From NCBI RefSeq assembly GCF_025024155.1, contig NW_026251762.1, forward strand, positions 62,001-126,000: a DNA stretch of 64,000 bases, written 5' to 3'. This DNA comes from Gamsiella multidivaricata. Taxonomy: Eukaryota; Mortierellomycota; Mortierellomycetes; Mortierellales; Mortierellaceae. Numbering within the stretch: the first letter of the stretch is position 1; each line of letters begins with the position of its first letter. Shown here piece after piece: positions 50,701 to 63,100 of this stretch. The translations under genes were made by a program, and so were the position numbers. The notes under the pieces were generated by a model that saw only the letters and a list, made by a program, of their open reading frames with translations, was not told the origin of the DNA and ran no database searches.

Positions 50701-51339
50701 ACTATCCATAAGCCCTCGACTTGGATGCGCAATCTCATGGCCGGTACCAAATATCTCGAGCACACTGGGGAAATGAAGATCGTCAACCATACCACTCGCG
50801 AGACCTGTGTTTTGACTTTCAAGGAATCCAGCTTTTTCGCCGGAACCAAGAACGAGGTTGTCGGACATGTCATGAACGCGAGCGGAGCCAAGAAGCGAAC
50901 ACTTCAGGGTCGATGGAGCGAATCCTTAATGGAAGAAGTTGGACCGAACAAGTTTGAGCGTATTTGGAAGGTCAACACACCGCCACCTAACCACGAAAAG
51001 TATTATGGATTCACGGAGTTCACGATGCATTTGAACGAGTTGACTAAGGGGCTGGAACAAAAGTTACCAAAGACGGACACTCGATTCCGTCCTGATCAGT
51101 CATTGTTTGAACGCGGCAAGGTGGAGGAGGCTGACCAGGAGAAGCTGCGAGTGGAGCAGCGTCAGCGCGAGCTTCGCAAGGCGATGGAAACCAAGGGCGA
51201 GCCATGGGAGGTGCGTTGGTTTGAGAAGAAGGCTGACGCCGAAACTGAGGACCCTGAAGGTCAGACATGGCGATACAAGGGTGGATACTGGGAGACTCGT
51301 GAGACTGGCGAGTGGAACGAGAAGGTTGCTCTCTGGTAA
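47735..51339 (+). CDS. Oxysterol-binding protein with GOLD-like, PH and ORD domains (Osh3-like)
   Basis: Lipid-transfer protein of the OSBP/ORP family, acting at membrane contact sites. Seven exons: 47735-48350, 48482-48619, 48718-49266, 49358-50206, 50310-50359, 50459-50536 and 50644-51339 (2976 nt, 991 residues). The N-terminus has a GOLD-like segment (VFQHYVHVDQPDKTLVWWF, continuing after a Ser-rich insert to GSYVLVFDNSFS). The PH domain begins MSGWLLKKKRKRMQGWAKRWF. A coiled coil (LDQLKEIMSAMDAGFLDIKEQ; FAKLKTDKEKAFEIMQSEIEK) and acidic linker follow. The ORD has RKPFNPLHGETFE and the OSBP fingerprint, which here reads EKVSHYPP rather than the canonical EQVSHHPP. The C-terminus contains TDTRFRPDQ and WEVRWFEK. 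Domain order matches yeast Osh3. Confidence 0.94.
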
Positions 51340-51491
51340 AGAACCCCCCTGGAAGGAGAAGAATGTGTGTTTATAGAGAAAATAAATTGCCAGTTGAACC
51401 TGAACACGGAAGAGGACTGGCATAAATGATGGCTATTGGCTGGCCTAAAGGAACGGATGCAAGTCCCTATTCATTCCCTCGTTCGATCCTC

Positions 51492-53138
51492 ATGTTTAGA
51501 CCCAACCAGATCCTATTTCGAAGCGGGACAGCGCTACCTTTTCTCGTAAGGACAACTGCTGCTGCACCTTCAGCAAGATCTCTTTTGCAGCCACACCAAT
51601 TCTTGCGAGAGCAGACAAGGAAGATTCAATTTTCAAGCACATGGCAGCAACCTCGTAAACCCAAAAATGTCCATGGTGGAGACATTCGTGATCACAACCA
51701 TTTCGGCAACTATGCTCGTCTGGCACCAACCTCATTAAAGCTCGGTGTGGTCCCGCCAGATGTAGATAGCTTGATTCCAGCGCATATCCGACGACCGGGC
51801 TATGCACTTCGAGGGGAGCCCTCCGAGTGGGCTTCGACTATTCCAGTGAACGGTCCCGAAGCCATTGAGCGGTGCAGGAAGGCGGGACAGTTGGCCAAAA
51901 GGATCCTTGAGCTCGGAGGATCTCTTGTGAAGGTACTGAGGTGGTTTTCTATTGGCTGCTTGAGGGACGCGCATGAACGTTTGTAGGATATCGTGGAATG
52001 CCCATTCAGCAGTGTTGTTGTTGTTTTTACTGTTCATTTACGATAGCCAGGCATTAGTACGAACGAGATCGACCGCATGCTGCATGAAGCCATTATTGCC
52101 AGCAATGCATATCCTTCGCCGTTGAACTACATGGGCTTTCCAAAATCAATCTGCACGTCTATATCTAATGTCATTGCGCATGGTATTCCTGACAAGTATG
52201 GTATCTGATGTTCGACCATTGAGCGGCACAGCATCATAGGGCTTTTTGTACTTGTAATGCGAAGGAAATGGAAGCTAACCCCTTAATGTCTTGTTCTACT
52301 TCAATTGTTAGTCGATGCCTCGAGAATGGAGATATTATTAACATCGATATCACAGTGAGTTACAGAGCCTTTTTTTTTTTTTTTTTTTTTTTTTAGATGA
52401 GGTACTTCCAATATTCTGCAATTAACAAGGATGTGTTTTCATCGTCTGAATAGGTATATCAAGATGGGTATCATGGAGACACATCAGCTACGTTTCTCGT
52501 TGGCGATGTAGATCAGCCTGGCCGGGAATTGGTAGAGAGAACAAAGGAATCGTTGGATGCGGCCATTGCAGTTTGCGGCCCAGGTGTACCCTTCAATAGG
52601 ATTGGAAAGACGATTCAAGCGATTGCCGATCGATACGGATACACGGTCTCGGAACAGTTTTCAGGACATGGGATCGGCAAAGAGTTCCACTGCCTGCCAT
52701 TGATCTACCACCATGGTAACGCAAGCTCTGTAAAGCAGCGGAAAGTGCAAAAGGCACGATCTCAGGACCAAAAAGGAGATAACAGTACTCATATGGCGGA
52801 CATAACATGCATTCATTCGACCAATAGATAATGACGAAGATGGCGAGATGGAAAAAGGCATGATTTTTACAATCGAGCCCATGTTCTGCCAGGGCACTGC
52901 TCTAGGAGTCCAATGGCCCGACAAATGGACGGTGGTGACGGCAGATGGTGGGCGAAGTGCCCAGTTTGAACACATGGTGAGTTGAAATTGTCGATGCCTC
53001 TTACTATTTGTTTTTAATACGATCCGATAAAGATGGGCCGGTTTTTTCTCGTTACCGAGGACTGATAGGTGTGCATACTGGTCTGGTTGTTAATAGATCT
53101 TGATCACTGAGGATGGTGCTGAGAGATTGACAGGATGA
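51492..53138 (+). CDS. Methionine aminopeptidase type I, probably mitochondrial
   Basis: Removes N-terminal methionine from nascent proteins. Exons 51492-51932, 52047-52195, 52312-52354, 52454-52715, 52828-52976 and 53097-53138 (1086 nt, 361 residues). Residues 1-55 form an Arg/Ser/Leu-rich presequence without acidic residues early on ([20 protein letters not shown]), which suggests mitochondrial import, as in MAP1D. All five metal-ligand motifs are seen: His upstream in [10 protein letters not shown], Asp in NIDITVYQDG and YHGDTSATF, His in [10 protein letters not shown], Glu in FTIEPM and Glu in [10 protein letters not shown]. An in-frame ATG at 51426 would add 22 residues, so the start is uncertain. 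Intron 3 has a T run of about 22 nt. The gene begins only 86-152 bp after the OSBP stop. Confidence 0.94.
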
Positions 53139-53874
53139 TATATGGGGTTCGAAGGTCGGACTACGGAAAAGCACGCGTATGAACTCCAATAAACAAAGAT
53201 AATTGAAACGAGATCATGTTGTCTGTTTACAAAAAAACGATGGTAAAGTCATATCAATCGCGCGAAAGCCTACAGGGATCTGGTGCGGGCAGCGCAGGAT
53301 GTTTCGGACCCTGAACGACATAGCAGACTGACGCCTTCATGCCATTTTACTTAAAAGACTCGGATTTTTGAATCGGATGGTGCGCTTGGCTTCGTCGAAT
53401 GAGCAGATCACGAATCTCGACTTGGTTGGCCCAGCTTTCGAGGGATGGCGGGGCTGTACTTCGTTTTGCGACTTGACCAGCCCCAGGGCAAAAAAATATT
53501 GGTGGCAAAACCGAATTTGTAAATGGCATCGTTTTTCGGAGGTTCTCGTGGTTTTTGGCCGTGCTGGTCCATGGAGACAGCCCGAAGGGCCATTCACTAG
53601 GTCGGTATAAGAGTCAGCGACATAATAAAAGCCCGCTCTGAAGAACGTTCGGATTTGCCCCATGGGATCGAAGCCCAACTGTGCCTGAACACTAGTCTGC
53701 TGCTTCCCAACTATCCTCCTCCCCCTTCGACTCCTCCTCCTCCTTCCAAGGTCTCTATTCTTCACTCATCCTCGTCTTCTTCTCCATTCCACCTCATTCC
53801 TCTTCCCTCCTCTCATTCTCGAATACCCAACAGGCTTCTTTTGTCCTACCCGGCGCATTCTTTCTGCCCCTGCC
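53139..53874. promoter_or_regulatory. Upstream region of the trehalose enzyme gene
   Basis: About 735 bp. The final 180 bp are strongly C/T-rich (leader), including CTCCTCCTCC runs near 53715-53745. No specific stress element can be claimed. Confidence 0.45.
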
Positions 53875-56800
53875 ATGCCAACTGGGAACACTACTGGCGT
53901 CCTGACCGATGGCAGGCTGCTTGTCGTGACATGCCTCCTCCCAAACACAATCTCATTCCAGGTCCCACCCCGCGAGAAGGATGGCCGATTCAGAACAACC
54001 CGTGTTACTACTACTATCACCGCTCGCTCTAACAAAGTCACCTCAACCCCTGTCTCTGCCCCACCCCCGACGTCCTTCTACTCGCCTGCCCTCGAGGCCC
54101 TCCATGGATCGGCGCCCATGCCCGCTCCGTCCGTCACTCGAGGACTCCCTCGAGAAGTCAGCACCACGCCCACGGCCATCCTAGCCTCACCTGCGCCAGC
54201 GACTCCAGAATACTTTCGAACGGCCTCTGCAATTGAGAATGTCACGATTACACAAAAGCCCATCCTCAGCAGCAAGGCTGATCGGCTCAAGGAACAGGAA
54301 CGCCTGTCCCTGCAACAGCGAAACTCAACACCTCCACCTTCGATCCTGTCTCAACCGCCCGAGAACCAGGAGAACCTCTTCCCTGAGGCTACACCGCGGC
54401 CTTCTCTGAACCAGCCACGTAGCAGGGCATTACGAACCGATGATATCCATCGCCCTCATCATCACCATCATCATCAGCAGCAGTCATTGAGCCTTGATAC
54501 CCATACATCCTCGGCTACTGCATCTCTTTCACAGGGTGGTAGCTCATCAGGCGCTGCAGCGGAGTCGTGCTCTGCGACTAATCCACCCAAGGTCTTTACG
54601 GATACCCAATGGACAGTCGAGAAGTCGTACGGCGGCAATATTGGACTGCAGAACGCGGTCAATTCGATTGAGGGCCAACTCTCGAAGCGAATCTGGATTG
54701 GCACACTGGGCATGGCGACCGATAGCCTAACGGACCGCACGCGGGGCGATATCAAGGCGGAATTGGCTCTAAACCACAGCTCAATTCCGGTCTTTGTAAA
54801 TGACCAGGACTTTGAGGGCCATTACCATCAGTTTTGTAAGCAGGTACGTTGCAAGCATGTGTTTTGCTGCTTTTCCCACATTGTTGGGTATCGAAAAAAG
54901 GCGCATTGTGGAAATCGTATCTGCATGCAATTCAATGAGCGACGCTCTAATGGATTTGGTCAGGAAAAACGCTTGACAAAGAGGGATTTTTGGATTATTA
55001 TCTAGAAGCGGACGCGCCCACAGAACGAGAATAGGCAAACAACAGCCACCATGACCGTGAGCTGGCCTTATGTTTGACACCCTCGCATTCTTCTCTCTAT
55101 AATAGGTGCTTTGGCCAATCTTCCATTACGTGCTGCCCGACAACTTGAGGAGCAAAGGGTACGAAGACGGGTCGTGGAAGCACTATGTTGCTGTCAACAG
55201 GGCATTTGCGGACACGATCGTGGAAAATTACATGCAAGGTGACACAAGTAAGTGGTCATTGCGCCTTTACATTGTTGTGTATATTTACTGATTAAAAAGG
55301 CCCTGTATATTCACCTGCGTGTTATTGTCTTCGTCCTACGGACAATAGTCTGGGTGAACGATTACCATCTGATGCTAGTGCCGAACATGGTCCGGGAGCG
55401 GCTCCCTGATGCGTCGATTGGATTTTTTTTGCACATTCCCTTTCCCAGCTCCGAGATTTTCAAGTGTCTGCATGGTAATATGCAATACTGATAGCCAATG
55501 TATTGTACTGGAAATCATCATGAAGGCGCTACGTACTTTTGCTTATCTTCATCCTTGTGTCTCTATGTGGCATGGTAGCACGCAAGGAAGTGCTGGAGGG
55601 CCTTTTGGGCGCCGACTTGGTGGGGTTCCAAACCTACTCGTTTGCCCGGCATTTCCTGCAGACTTGCTCTCGTCTGCTGGCTGTGGAGACCAACCCAAAA
55701 GGAATTCAGCTTGAGAACACAGCTGTCAACGTTGGGATCTTCCCTATCGGTAAGCGATCCTTCATGTAAAACAGTATACATTTTTTTTCTTTTGCAAAGT
55801 GATAAGTTCGCTGATGAATTGCCTTTCTTCTTCTTTTGATCACTAGGTATTGATACAAACAATCTAAACATCAAGCGCCAGGATCCCGAAGTAGCCAAAT
55901 GGGTGCAGGTGCTTCGTGAAAAGTATGCTGGCATGAAACTGATTGTGGCACGCGACAAGCTGGACTATATCAAAGGCGTGCGACAAAAGATGTTGGCGTT
56001 CGAGCGGTTCCTGAACCTATACCCGGAATACCAAGGCAAAGTAAGTGACCAGGGCCTCTCTCTTTGCCATACTTGATCCAACACCGCGTTGCTAATACCC
56101 CTGTCTACTGTTTTTACTAAAATAGATCGTGTTGATACAAGTCGCCTTGTCGACATCCGAACAGAATGAAGTTCAGGGTCAGGTATCGGATGTCGTGACA
56201 AGGATCAATTCCAAGTTCAGCGATCTTTCCTATCAGCCTATTGTGTTCCTTCGGCAGGACATCACGTTCAGTCAGTACCTTGGTCTTTTGACGGTCGCAG
56301 ACCTGTGCCTTATAACCTCTCTAAGAGACGGAATGAACCTCACCTCCCACGAATATGTCGTCTGCCAGGAGGAGAACAAGAACCCACTCGTCCTTAGCGA
56401 GGTACATCTACCATGGACTTATTTACAAACTGCGGATCCTCGTGTTCATATATATTACTAACGCTATGTGCTAAATCGACTTTTTATATAGTTTGCAGGA
56501 ACGTATGGAAGTCTGGGAGCATGCTTGCGCGTGAACCCGTGGAATTATACAGAGGTTGCAACCGCGATTCATGATGCACTCGAGATGAACGAGGGTGAGA
56601 AGGCAATTCGGTGGAATGAACTTCGGAAGCACGTTTGCACCAACACGGCCCAATTTTGGGCGCAGGGATTCATCACTGAATTAGTCAAGGTGCATGGCGA
56701 TATACAGAGACGGTACTCCATCCACATCCCGCTGCTCGATATGGCGGTCGTCTTGCCAAAGTACCGAGCCGCCAATCGTAGATTGTAAGTGCAAGAAAAG

Positions 56801-58125
56801 GTGCTCAATGGGATATGCTCTGGACTTTCTTTAAAACGTCCTGCTTGATCCTCATCTAATGCTCTATAGGCTATTGCTGGACTATGATGGCACGCTATTG
56901 CCATATGAGCGAAGTTCAGCTGTGAGGTCCAAAGGCAAGACATCCAAGGAGGAAATGATCAAGGTGGTGAACGAGTTAGTCCAGGACCTAAAGAACACTG
57001 TATACATTATGAGCGGTCGAACCAGGAGCAGCTTGGAGAGCACTTTCGGGGAGATCCTGAGCCTCGGTCTCTGGTAAGGTTTTTTCATGTCTTCAATGAA
57101 GGTATGGAATGTCTAGTCAAAGTGTAAGTAAACCGAGGCTCTAATGAAGGTGCAACTCCATTACGCTATATGTTATGTCACAACTAGTGCTGAAGGCGGC
57201 TGCTTCTTGAAACATCCTGGCAAATCGATCTGGGAGGAGCAGGTCCAACAAGGCAGCGATATGCAATGGCGAAAGAAGGTCATGGAGGTAAACCTTCATA
57301 CTTTGCTGGATCCGCGTTGTTATGGAACTTAAAGAGAGCTAATATGATACTTACCACTCTATATTTACATATCTATTCAGATGTTTGAATACTACAGGGA
57401 GAGGACTCCGGGATCCGAGATTGAAGAGAAAAGTGTACCGCTGGTTTGGGTAGGTATATGTCTCGTCAACATTCTCTAGTGAGGCTTGAACTTGGGGCTG
57501 AGCTCCGTATGCTGACAACTCCTTTATTATGATTTTATAGCATTACCGTCAAGCTGACAATCCGAGCTACGGACTCTGGCAGGCTAGTGAGTGCCAGAAC
57601 CATATCGAGGAAGCAATTGGGTCCATTTATCCAGTGCATGCCATTGTTGGCCGAAAGTGCCTGGAGGTGATGCCCCGCGATGTGAGCAAGGCATCTGCCA
57701 CAAGGACTATTGTCGAGAGCCTTGGCTTGATACCATCCTCTTTGAGCGATCAGACAGAAGATGTAGAACCCACCTCCTCCACCATATTATCGAATGGAAG
57801 TGCACAAAATTTGGTGTTCCAGCCAATCGATTTTGTGCTATGTGTGGGTGATGATCGGTCTGACGAGGACATGTTCCAGTTTGTGAACGGGCTTGAGCTG
57901 GATAAGGGTGCGGACAAGAACATGGACGATGACAACGAATCGGGCGGCAGTAACGAACAGCATCAAGTTGTCACCTGTACAGTTGGCTCCAAGAGCTCCG
58001 AGGCGCGGTGGTTTGTGCCTGGGGTGTCCTCAGTGCTGCAGGGTCTGCAGATTTTGGCAGACTCTTCGTCGATAGCAACGACTACGGCAGGCATGGATGC
58101 TGCTGGTGGTTCAGCGGCATCATAA
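53875..58125 (+). CDS. Trehalose-6-phosphate synthase/phosphatase family protein (Tps2 or Tsl1/Tps3 type)
   Basis: Subunit of the trehalose synthase complex; makes or dephosphorylates trehalose-6-phosphate, or regulates the complex. Eleven exons sum to 3129 nt, 1042 residues. The first exon (53875-54843) carries a long N-terminal extension with [16 protein letters not shown], Pro/Ser/Thr-rich stretches and a His-rich run. The glycosyltransferase-20 domain has [59 protein letters not shown] and [13 protein letters not shown]. The phosphatase domain has the HAD nucleophile motif [24 protein letters not shown] and [10 protein letters not shown]. Intact HAD motifs favour an active phosphatase (Tps2), whereas the long N-terminal extension is more like Tsl1/Tps3. 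The choice is left open. Confidence 0.92.
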
Positions 58126-60192
58126 GTTGCATTGCAGATAGCAACGGCGGTTCCCCCGGAGGTTATAACCGCAGCGGCAATCCTAGAGAGCAAAACGACC
58201 GCTCAGGATGACTACTTGCACTCAGCAAGCTAGAGTACAAAATTCCAATCGCTCGATCAATTATAGTCCTACAACCCAGAGTTGAACTGTTAGTAATATG
58301 TAATACGAGAGCACTGAAACAGCATAATTCCATAATCCCTTTTTCACTTTGGGGCCCCCGTGGCATCGTTCTTGGATGTCAAAAGCTTGAAGATGACTTC
58401 AGTGCTTGCTGACTGGCGGTGACAGTGATGCTGGTGGTACTAATATGGGGAGTAGCTTAGAAAAAAAGCGCGAGCTGGGCAAGCTGGGCTTGTCGGGCCT
58501 GTGCCTGCAGGACATTCAGGGTTATCGTATGCCACCCGAGGTCAGGGATATTAGTTATATTTTGCCTTGAAGCATGGCTCTGTAAGGAAAGTTAGGGATG
58601 CTAGGTGAAGGATTGATAAAGTCCAAGGTGTGCTTTGGTAAAATGAAGGCGCATTGCAAGGTAGGGAGCGACGGAGAGTTGCTAAAAGGCGCGGATTGTA
58701 TAGGCATCAACGCATGCATGCACCACCAAGAACGCGAAGCCTTTTGTTTCGACAGGCCTTGATAGATGTGGGGAAATAAGAGGACAGGGTGTGATTGGTA
58801 GCCTGAGGATAGCATTCGTATTGGGGAAGCGTTTTTTTGTCACATACAATCTAACTATCGTTGGTGGGTCTATACATGCATTTAAGCGCAGGTAGGCGAC
58901 GCGAGTCTGCTTCATTTTCGTAAAAATAAAAGACTAGCGTACCTGAACGACAGGTACAAACAAAGAGGAATTAGATGTCTAGCCTAATGAATTTGTCCAA
59001 GGGACTGGATAGTGGTAAAAGGCGGAGGCGTTCGTCATATCACATTCCCCAATGGTACTCGAAAATTGTAAGGGCTGACCATCGTTGCTTGATAGCGCTC
59101 TCCATGAGCAGGTAGGTGGGCGCACGTCTCGGCTGTTGGACCATTATTCACAGGGATCGTGTCTGCCCCACCCTATCTGCCCTCGTTTTCGTCGACGACC
59201 ACTCCGAGCAGGAAGAGGAAGAGGTTAGGTAGCACGCCGCGAATGTTGCAAAGGTATTTGTTGAGGGTATTACGGCAAGTGGAATACAATACCTTATCAC
59301 TATCATAAAGAAATAAACCAGGACGGGGAAGCACAAGTAGGACAGGCTATTCACATCGAACGCCAAAAGCAGAGAACATCGAGAGAGAGAGAGCAGTACA
59401 AGGCTAGGTGTGTGGAGATCGCGTCGGGGCATAAAAAGCTTGAGATTAGGGCGCTGGAATTGTAGCTAAAGCTAAAACGGCCTTTGTGAGAAAATAAAGA
59501 AACACTCCAACAGCACATTCGCCAGAAGCACAGCACAGCAGTACGCGTTCGAGTCACGTTATGCATGCAACTGATGAACATTCTAAAAAAGGATACACTT
59601 TTACCGTTTCTGGATCAGAGCACGGCCAATCAAACGCGGAGTCGCAAGCAACTGGCATGACCTTGAGAGTAATGTAGCCCAATGCTCTACTTCTTTCTAA
59701 CGGTCATCTTGATACTGAACGTGTTGACTATCTTGATCAAACGTTGTCTTTATTGCAGATGATGATAAATGGCGTCTCATTTGGCTCGAGAACTGGCTCC
59801 ATTACAGAATGGAGAAAGAGTTCAAGACGACTCATGAGTAGCTGAAGACAAACCAGGAGCAGTTGCAACAGGAATCGGCCAGAGAAGCTTGGTGTAATGT
59901 AAACTCAGAAAAAAGAGTATTGAGGCGTGTTTTACAGGATGGGTTGACCAATGAGACCCGGCGATGACTCTACTCATAAACAACAATTGACTTTGTGGTG
60001 ATACAAAACGCGCATAGAAGCCGCACAACATGGTGTCGCATATCGCGGAACTGCTCTATCTGGTCTTCTTCTGCAGTTATTAAAGGAGCTTTATGAGATG
60101 TTGCACACAGCAAAAGGCAACGCGTCTAAACCTTAATTAACCATTTAATACCACTTTCCGCTATCCCACCATTTACTTCATTGAAAGGTGTT
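58126..60192. other. Intergenic region between convergent trehalose-enzyme and GYF genes
   Basis: About 2.1 kb. Apart from a possible 41-codon ORF (58445-58570) no gene-like sequence is seen. No tRNA or repeat was found by eye. Confidence 0.5.
58445..58570 (+). CDS. Possible small ORF or unassigned exon, 41 codons
   Basis: ATG at 58445, stop TGA at 58568-58570. The peptide (starting MGSSLEKKRELGKLGLSGLC and containing YRMPPEVRDISY) has a balanced, protein-like composition unlike its surroundings, but matches nothing I know. The frame extends upstream to an acceptor-like TTCAG near 58405, so it could also be a 3' exon. Weak support. Confidence 0.2.
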   Translation: MGSSLEKKRELGKLGLSGLCLQDIQGYRMPPEVRDISYILP

Positions 60193-63100
60193 TTAAGCAG
60201 TTCCCTTCTTCTTGCCCTTCTTGGAAACAACCTTGAACGAAGAGTCAGCGCCGCCAACACCAACACCCGAGGACACACCCGAGCTACTTGTAGAGAACGA
60301 CGCAGGAGCGCCGTTGGGGTAGGCGTCGGCTTTGCGACGCTTGATGAATTCGTCCGCAAACTGGCGTCCATTCAAGGACTTGGAGTTGGCATAGATCGAC
60401 TCCGAAATGATTTCGACCGTCATGGGATCAGGGTTTAGAGGGAAGGTGAGCAGCATCTGGATAAAGTCCTCGAGGACGACGCCCTGGAGGTCCTTGAGAG
60501 CCTGACGGCACCAGCGCAAAAATTCTTCCGAAGCAGGGCGGGGCTCATTCGAGTTCGAGGGGGCCTTGTTCGTCGACGAAGAAGCTGGAGCCGAGGTGCG
60601 ACTGACGGCAGGCGAAGTAGATACTGAGGCCGAGTGCTTTGATCCAACCTCAATCCAGTTGCTATCGGAGCCTTTCGAGACAGGGTTGGTGGGCGAGTTC
60701 AGGGACGGGTTAGAGGCGAAAACCGCAGAACTGCGGGTAACCAATGCTGGCTTGGATGCAATTGCGGCAGCCGAAGCAGAGCCCCATGGGCCAGAGGTCG
60801 TGGAGCTGCTGGCGGACTACAATGTTAGAAGAGTGACAAGACGTATGAATATCGTTAGTACAGTCAACTCAATAACTTAACAGAAGCAACAAACAACGAG
60901 ATAAATGTGAATAGAACGCACTTTGGGTCCGATGGTATCAGCATAGCGTCTGCCGATCGAGCCAGTTCCTGATGCGACGATGGCAGCCAATCCAGGGCTC
61001 TGAGCTCCAAGAGGCGTCGTAGATGGGTTCGCCTGCTGGGCAGCACGAGCCCGCTTGACTGCAGCCTCCTCCTCCTGTTGGATTTCCTTCAAGGTCTTCT
61101 TCTTGGGTGTGGTCGCAGTTGTGCTGCTCCAAGCGGGAGCTCCTGGCATGCCCTTCGTGAAATCCAACATGCTGTTGTTACCAGAGACAGCAGCAGCCAA
61201 CTGGGCCTGTCGCTCTGCCTTGGCTTCTTCTGCCTTCTTGGCCTCCATTTCTTGAATCTCACGAAGGGTTGGACCCCTTCGCTCCGAAAGGTCTTCGTCA
61301 TTAGAAGGCTTGGCCCAAGGAGCAGGGCTAGCCTTGATGGTACGATGGGTCGACTCGGCGGCGGTGGAGGAAGCGGTCTCAGAGATGTTTTCCTCAAATG
61401 ATCCCTGTTCCTGATGACCATAGTCCAGCTCAACCTCCTGCTGATTCTCATACTCAGCCTCTATCGAAGTGGTAGGCTCAAAAGCATCGTTCTGGGCTGC
61501 TGAAAAGGTCTCGTCAGCATAATCCTCTTCGTCCTTGTCCTCCACTGCAGTCTGCTCAGTCATTGAAGCAGATTTGGTGGCGTGCTCCTTCACTCCCCCA
61601 ATCTCCGCGCCCTCATACTCATTGCGAACCTCGAGGTGCTCCAAACGCTCGGCGAGAGAGTCGGCAGCAGCATTGTCGTGCTGTGTTGGCAATGAATCTT
61701 GCGTGGAAACTGAGTCCTTTGCAGTTGAGATGTGCTCCTGCTGCTGTTGTTCTTGAGAGTGCTGTTGTTGCTGCTGCTCCTGCTGGAACGGCTGAAACGG
61801 TTGGTGCTGCGCTTGCGCTTGGACTTGTTGCTGCTGACGCTGCTGCATGGAGTGAGGCACCTGGCTACCATCCCCCTTGTTGAACTCAAAGTAGTTGTCG
61901 GAGCTCGAAGGAATGATCGAGGTCGTCCATGGACTCGAGGGCTGTCCCATGCCTGCTCCTCCCCAGGGAATTGCGGTGCCGCCAGGAGTGGAAACTGCCT
62001 GCGCATGAAGACCTGCGAACTGCAACTGCTGGTAACGCATTTGAAGTTGTCGCTGTTGGGCTTGTTGTTGAGCGAGTAGCGCCGCAAGAGCATGAGGATC
62101 ATTTCCAAACTGTTGCTGAGCCTGCATAAACTGCTGCTGATGGACCATGGTCTGCATCTGGCTCTGACGCTGTAGCAGTTGCATGTACTGCTGGCGCTCG
62201 ATCTCTTGGTTATGCAGGCGCTGTTGCTGGTCCATATACTGGGGACCGCCCATAGGCGTGTGCGCCGCAGACATGCTTCCCATCGCAGGGCGTGAAAAGG
62301 TATCACCGCCCCAACCAGCATTCGATTCTACAGCCTGAGTGCGACCAAACAGACCGGAACTCCATCTCGACTCGAGGCCAGGGTCCTGGACTGATCCAAA
62401 ACCAGATCGCTGCTGCCCAAGATTATTAGTGCTGCTAAACAGGTCGCCAGACGAATGCTGCTGTGGCTGTTGAAGTTGCTGCTGTTGCATGAGCAAGCGA
62501 TCAACACCAAAGCTCGGGGTGCTCGGAGTCGTGGGCGCACTCATTCCGATCCATCCAGATGAAAGACTAACTTGAGAAATAGGCTGCCTGACCTGTGCAA
62601 GCGAAGGGACTGAAGACCGCAGTGGCATTCCTGAAAGTGATGGCTGCTCCTGACGCACAATACCTGCCAACAAAAATGGTTTGTCCTCTGATCCGATCCT
62701 CCTAATCAATGTACCCAGAGGCTCAAACGTCGGGTCCTGCTCACGCTTGACAAGAAGATCTGGCGAGAAGAATCCGCCCTTGTACCATTCATGCATCTCT
62801 TCGGACGAGAATGGTCCTTGAATGCTTCCACTGGGATCCCTGTACAACCACTTGCTTAACTCCACCGATAAAGCGTCAAACGCAGATTCGGGTGCAGGAG
62901 CCACGTTCGGTACTGACGACTGGCCGGCGTTGAAGGGCGCGAATTCAGCATCGTCCCGCAATGGACCGGAACCAAGGTTTTTGCCTGCGAGTAACCCGCT
63001 CGAGAACAGATAACTATCGGCAGGCTTTTCCTGCAGCTTCTGCTGTTGCTGTTGCTGCTCCGGCGAGGGCTGATCTGTCTTGCCTGACCCAAGATCTGAA

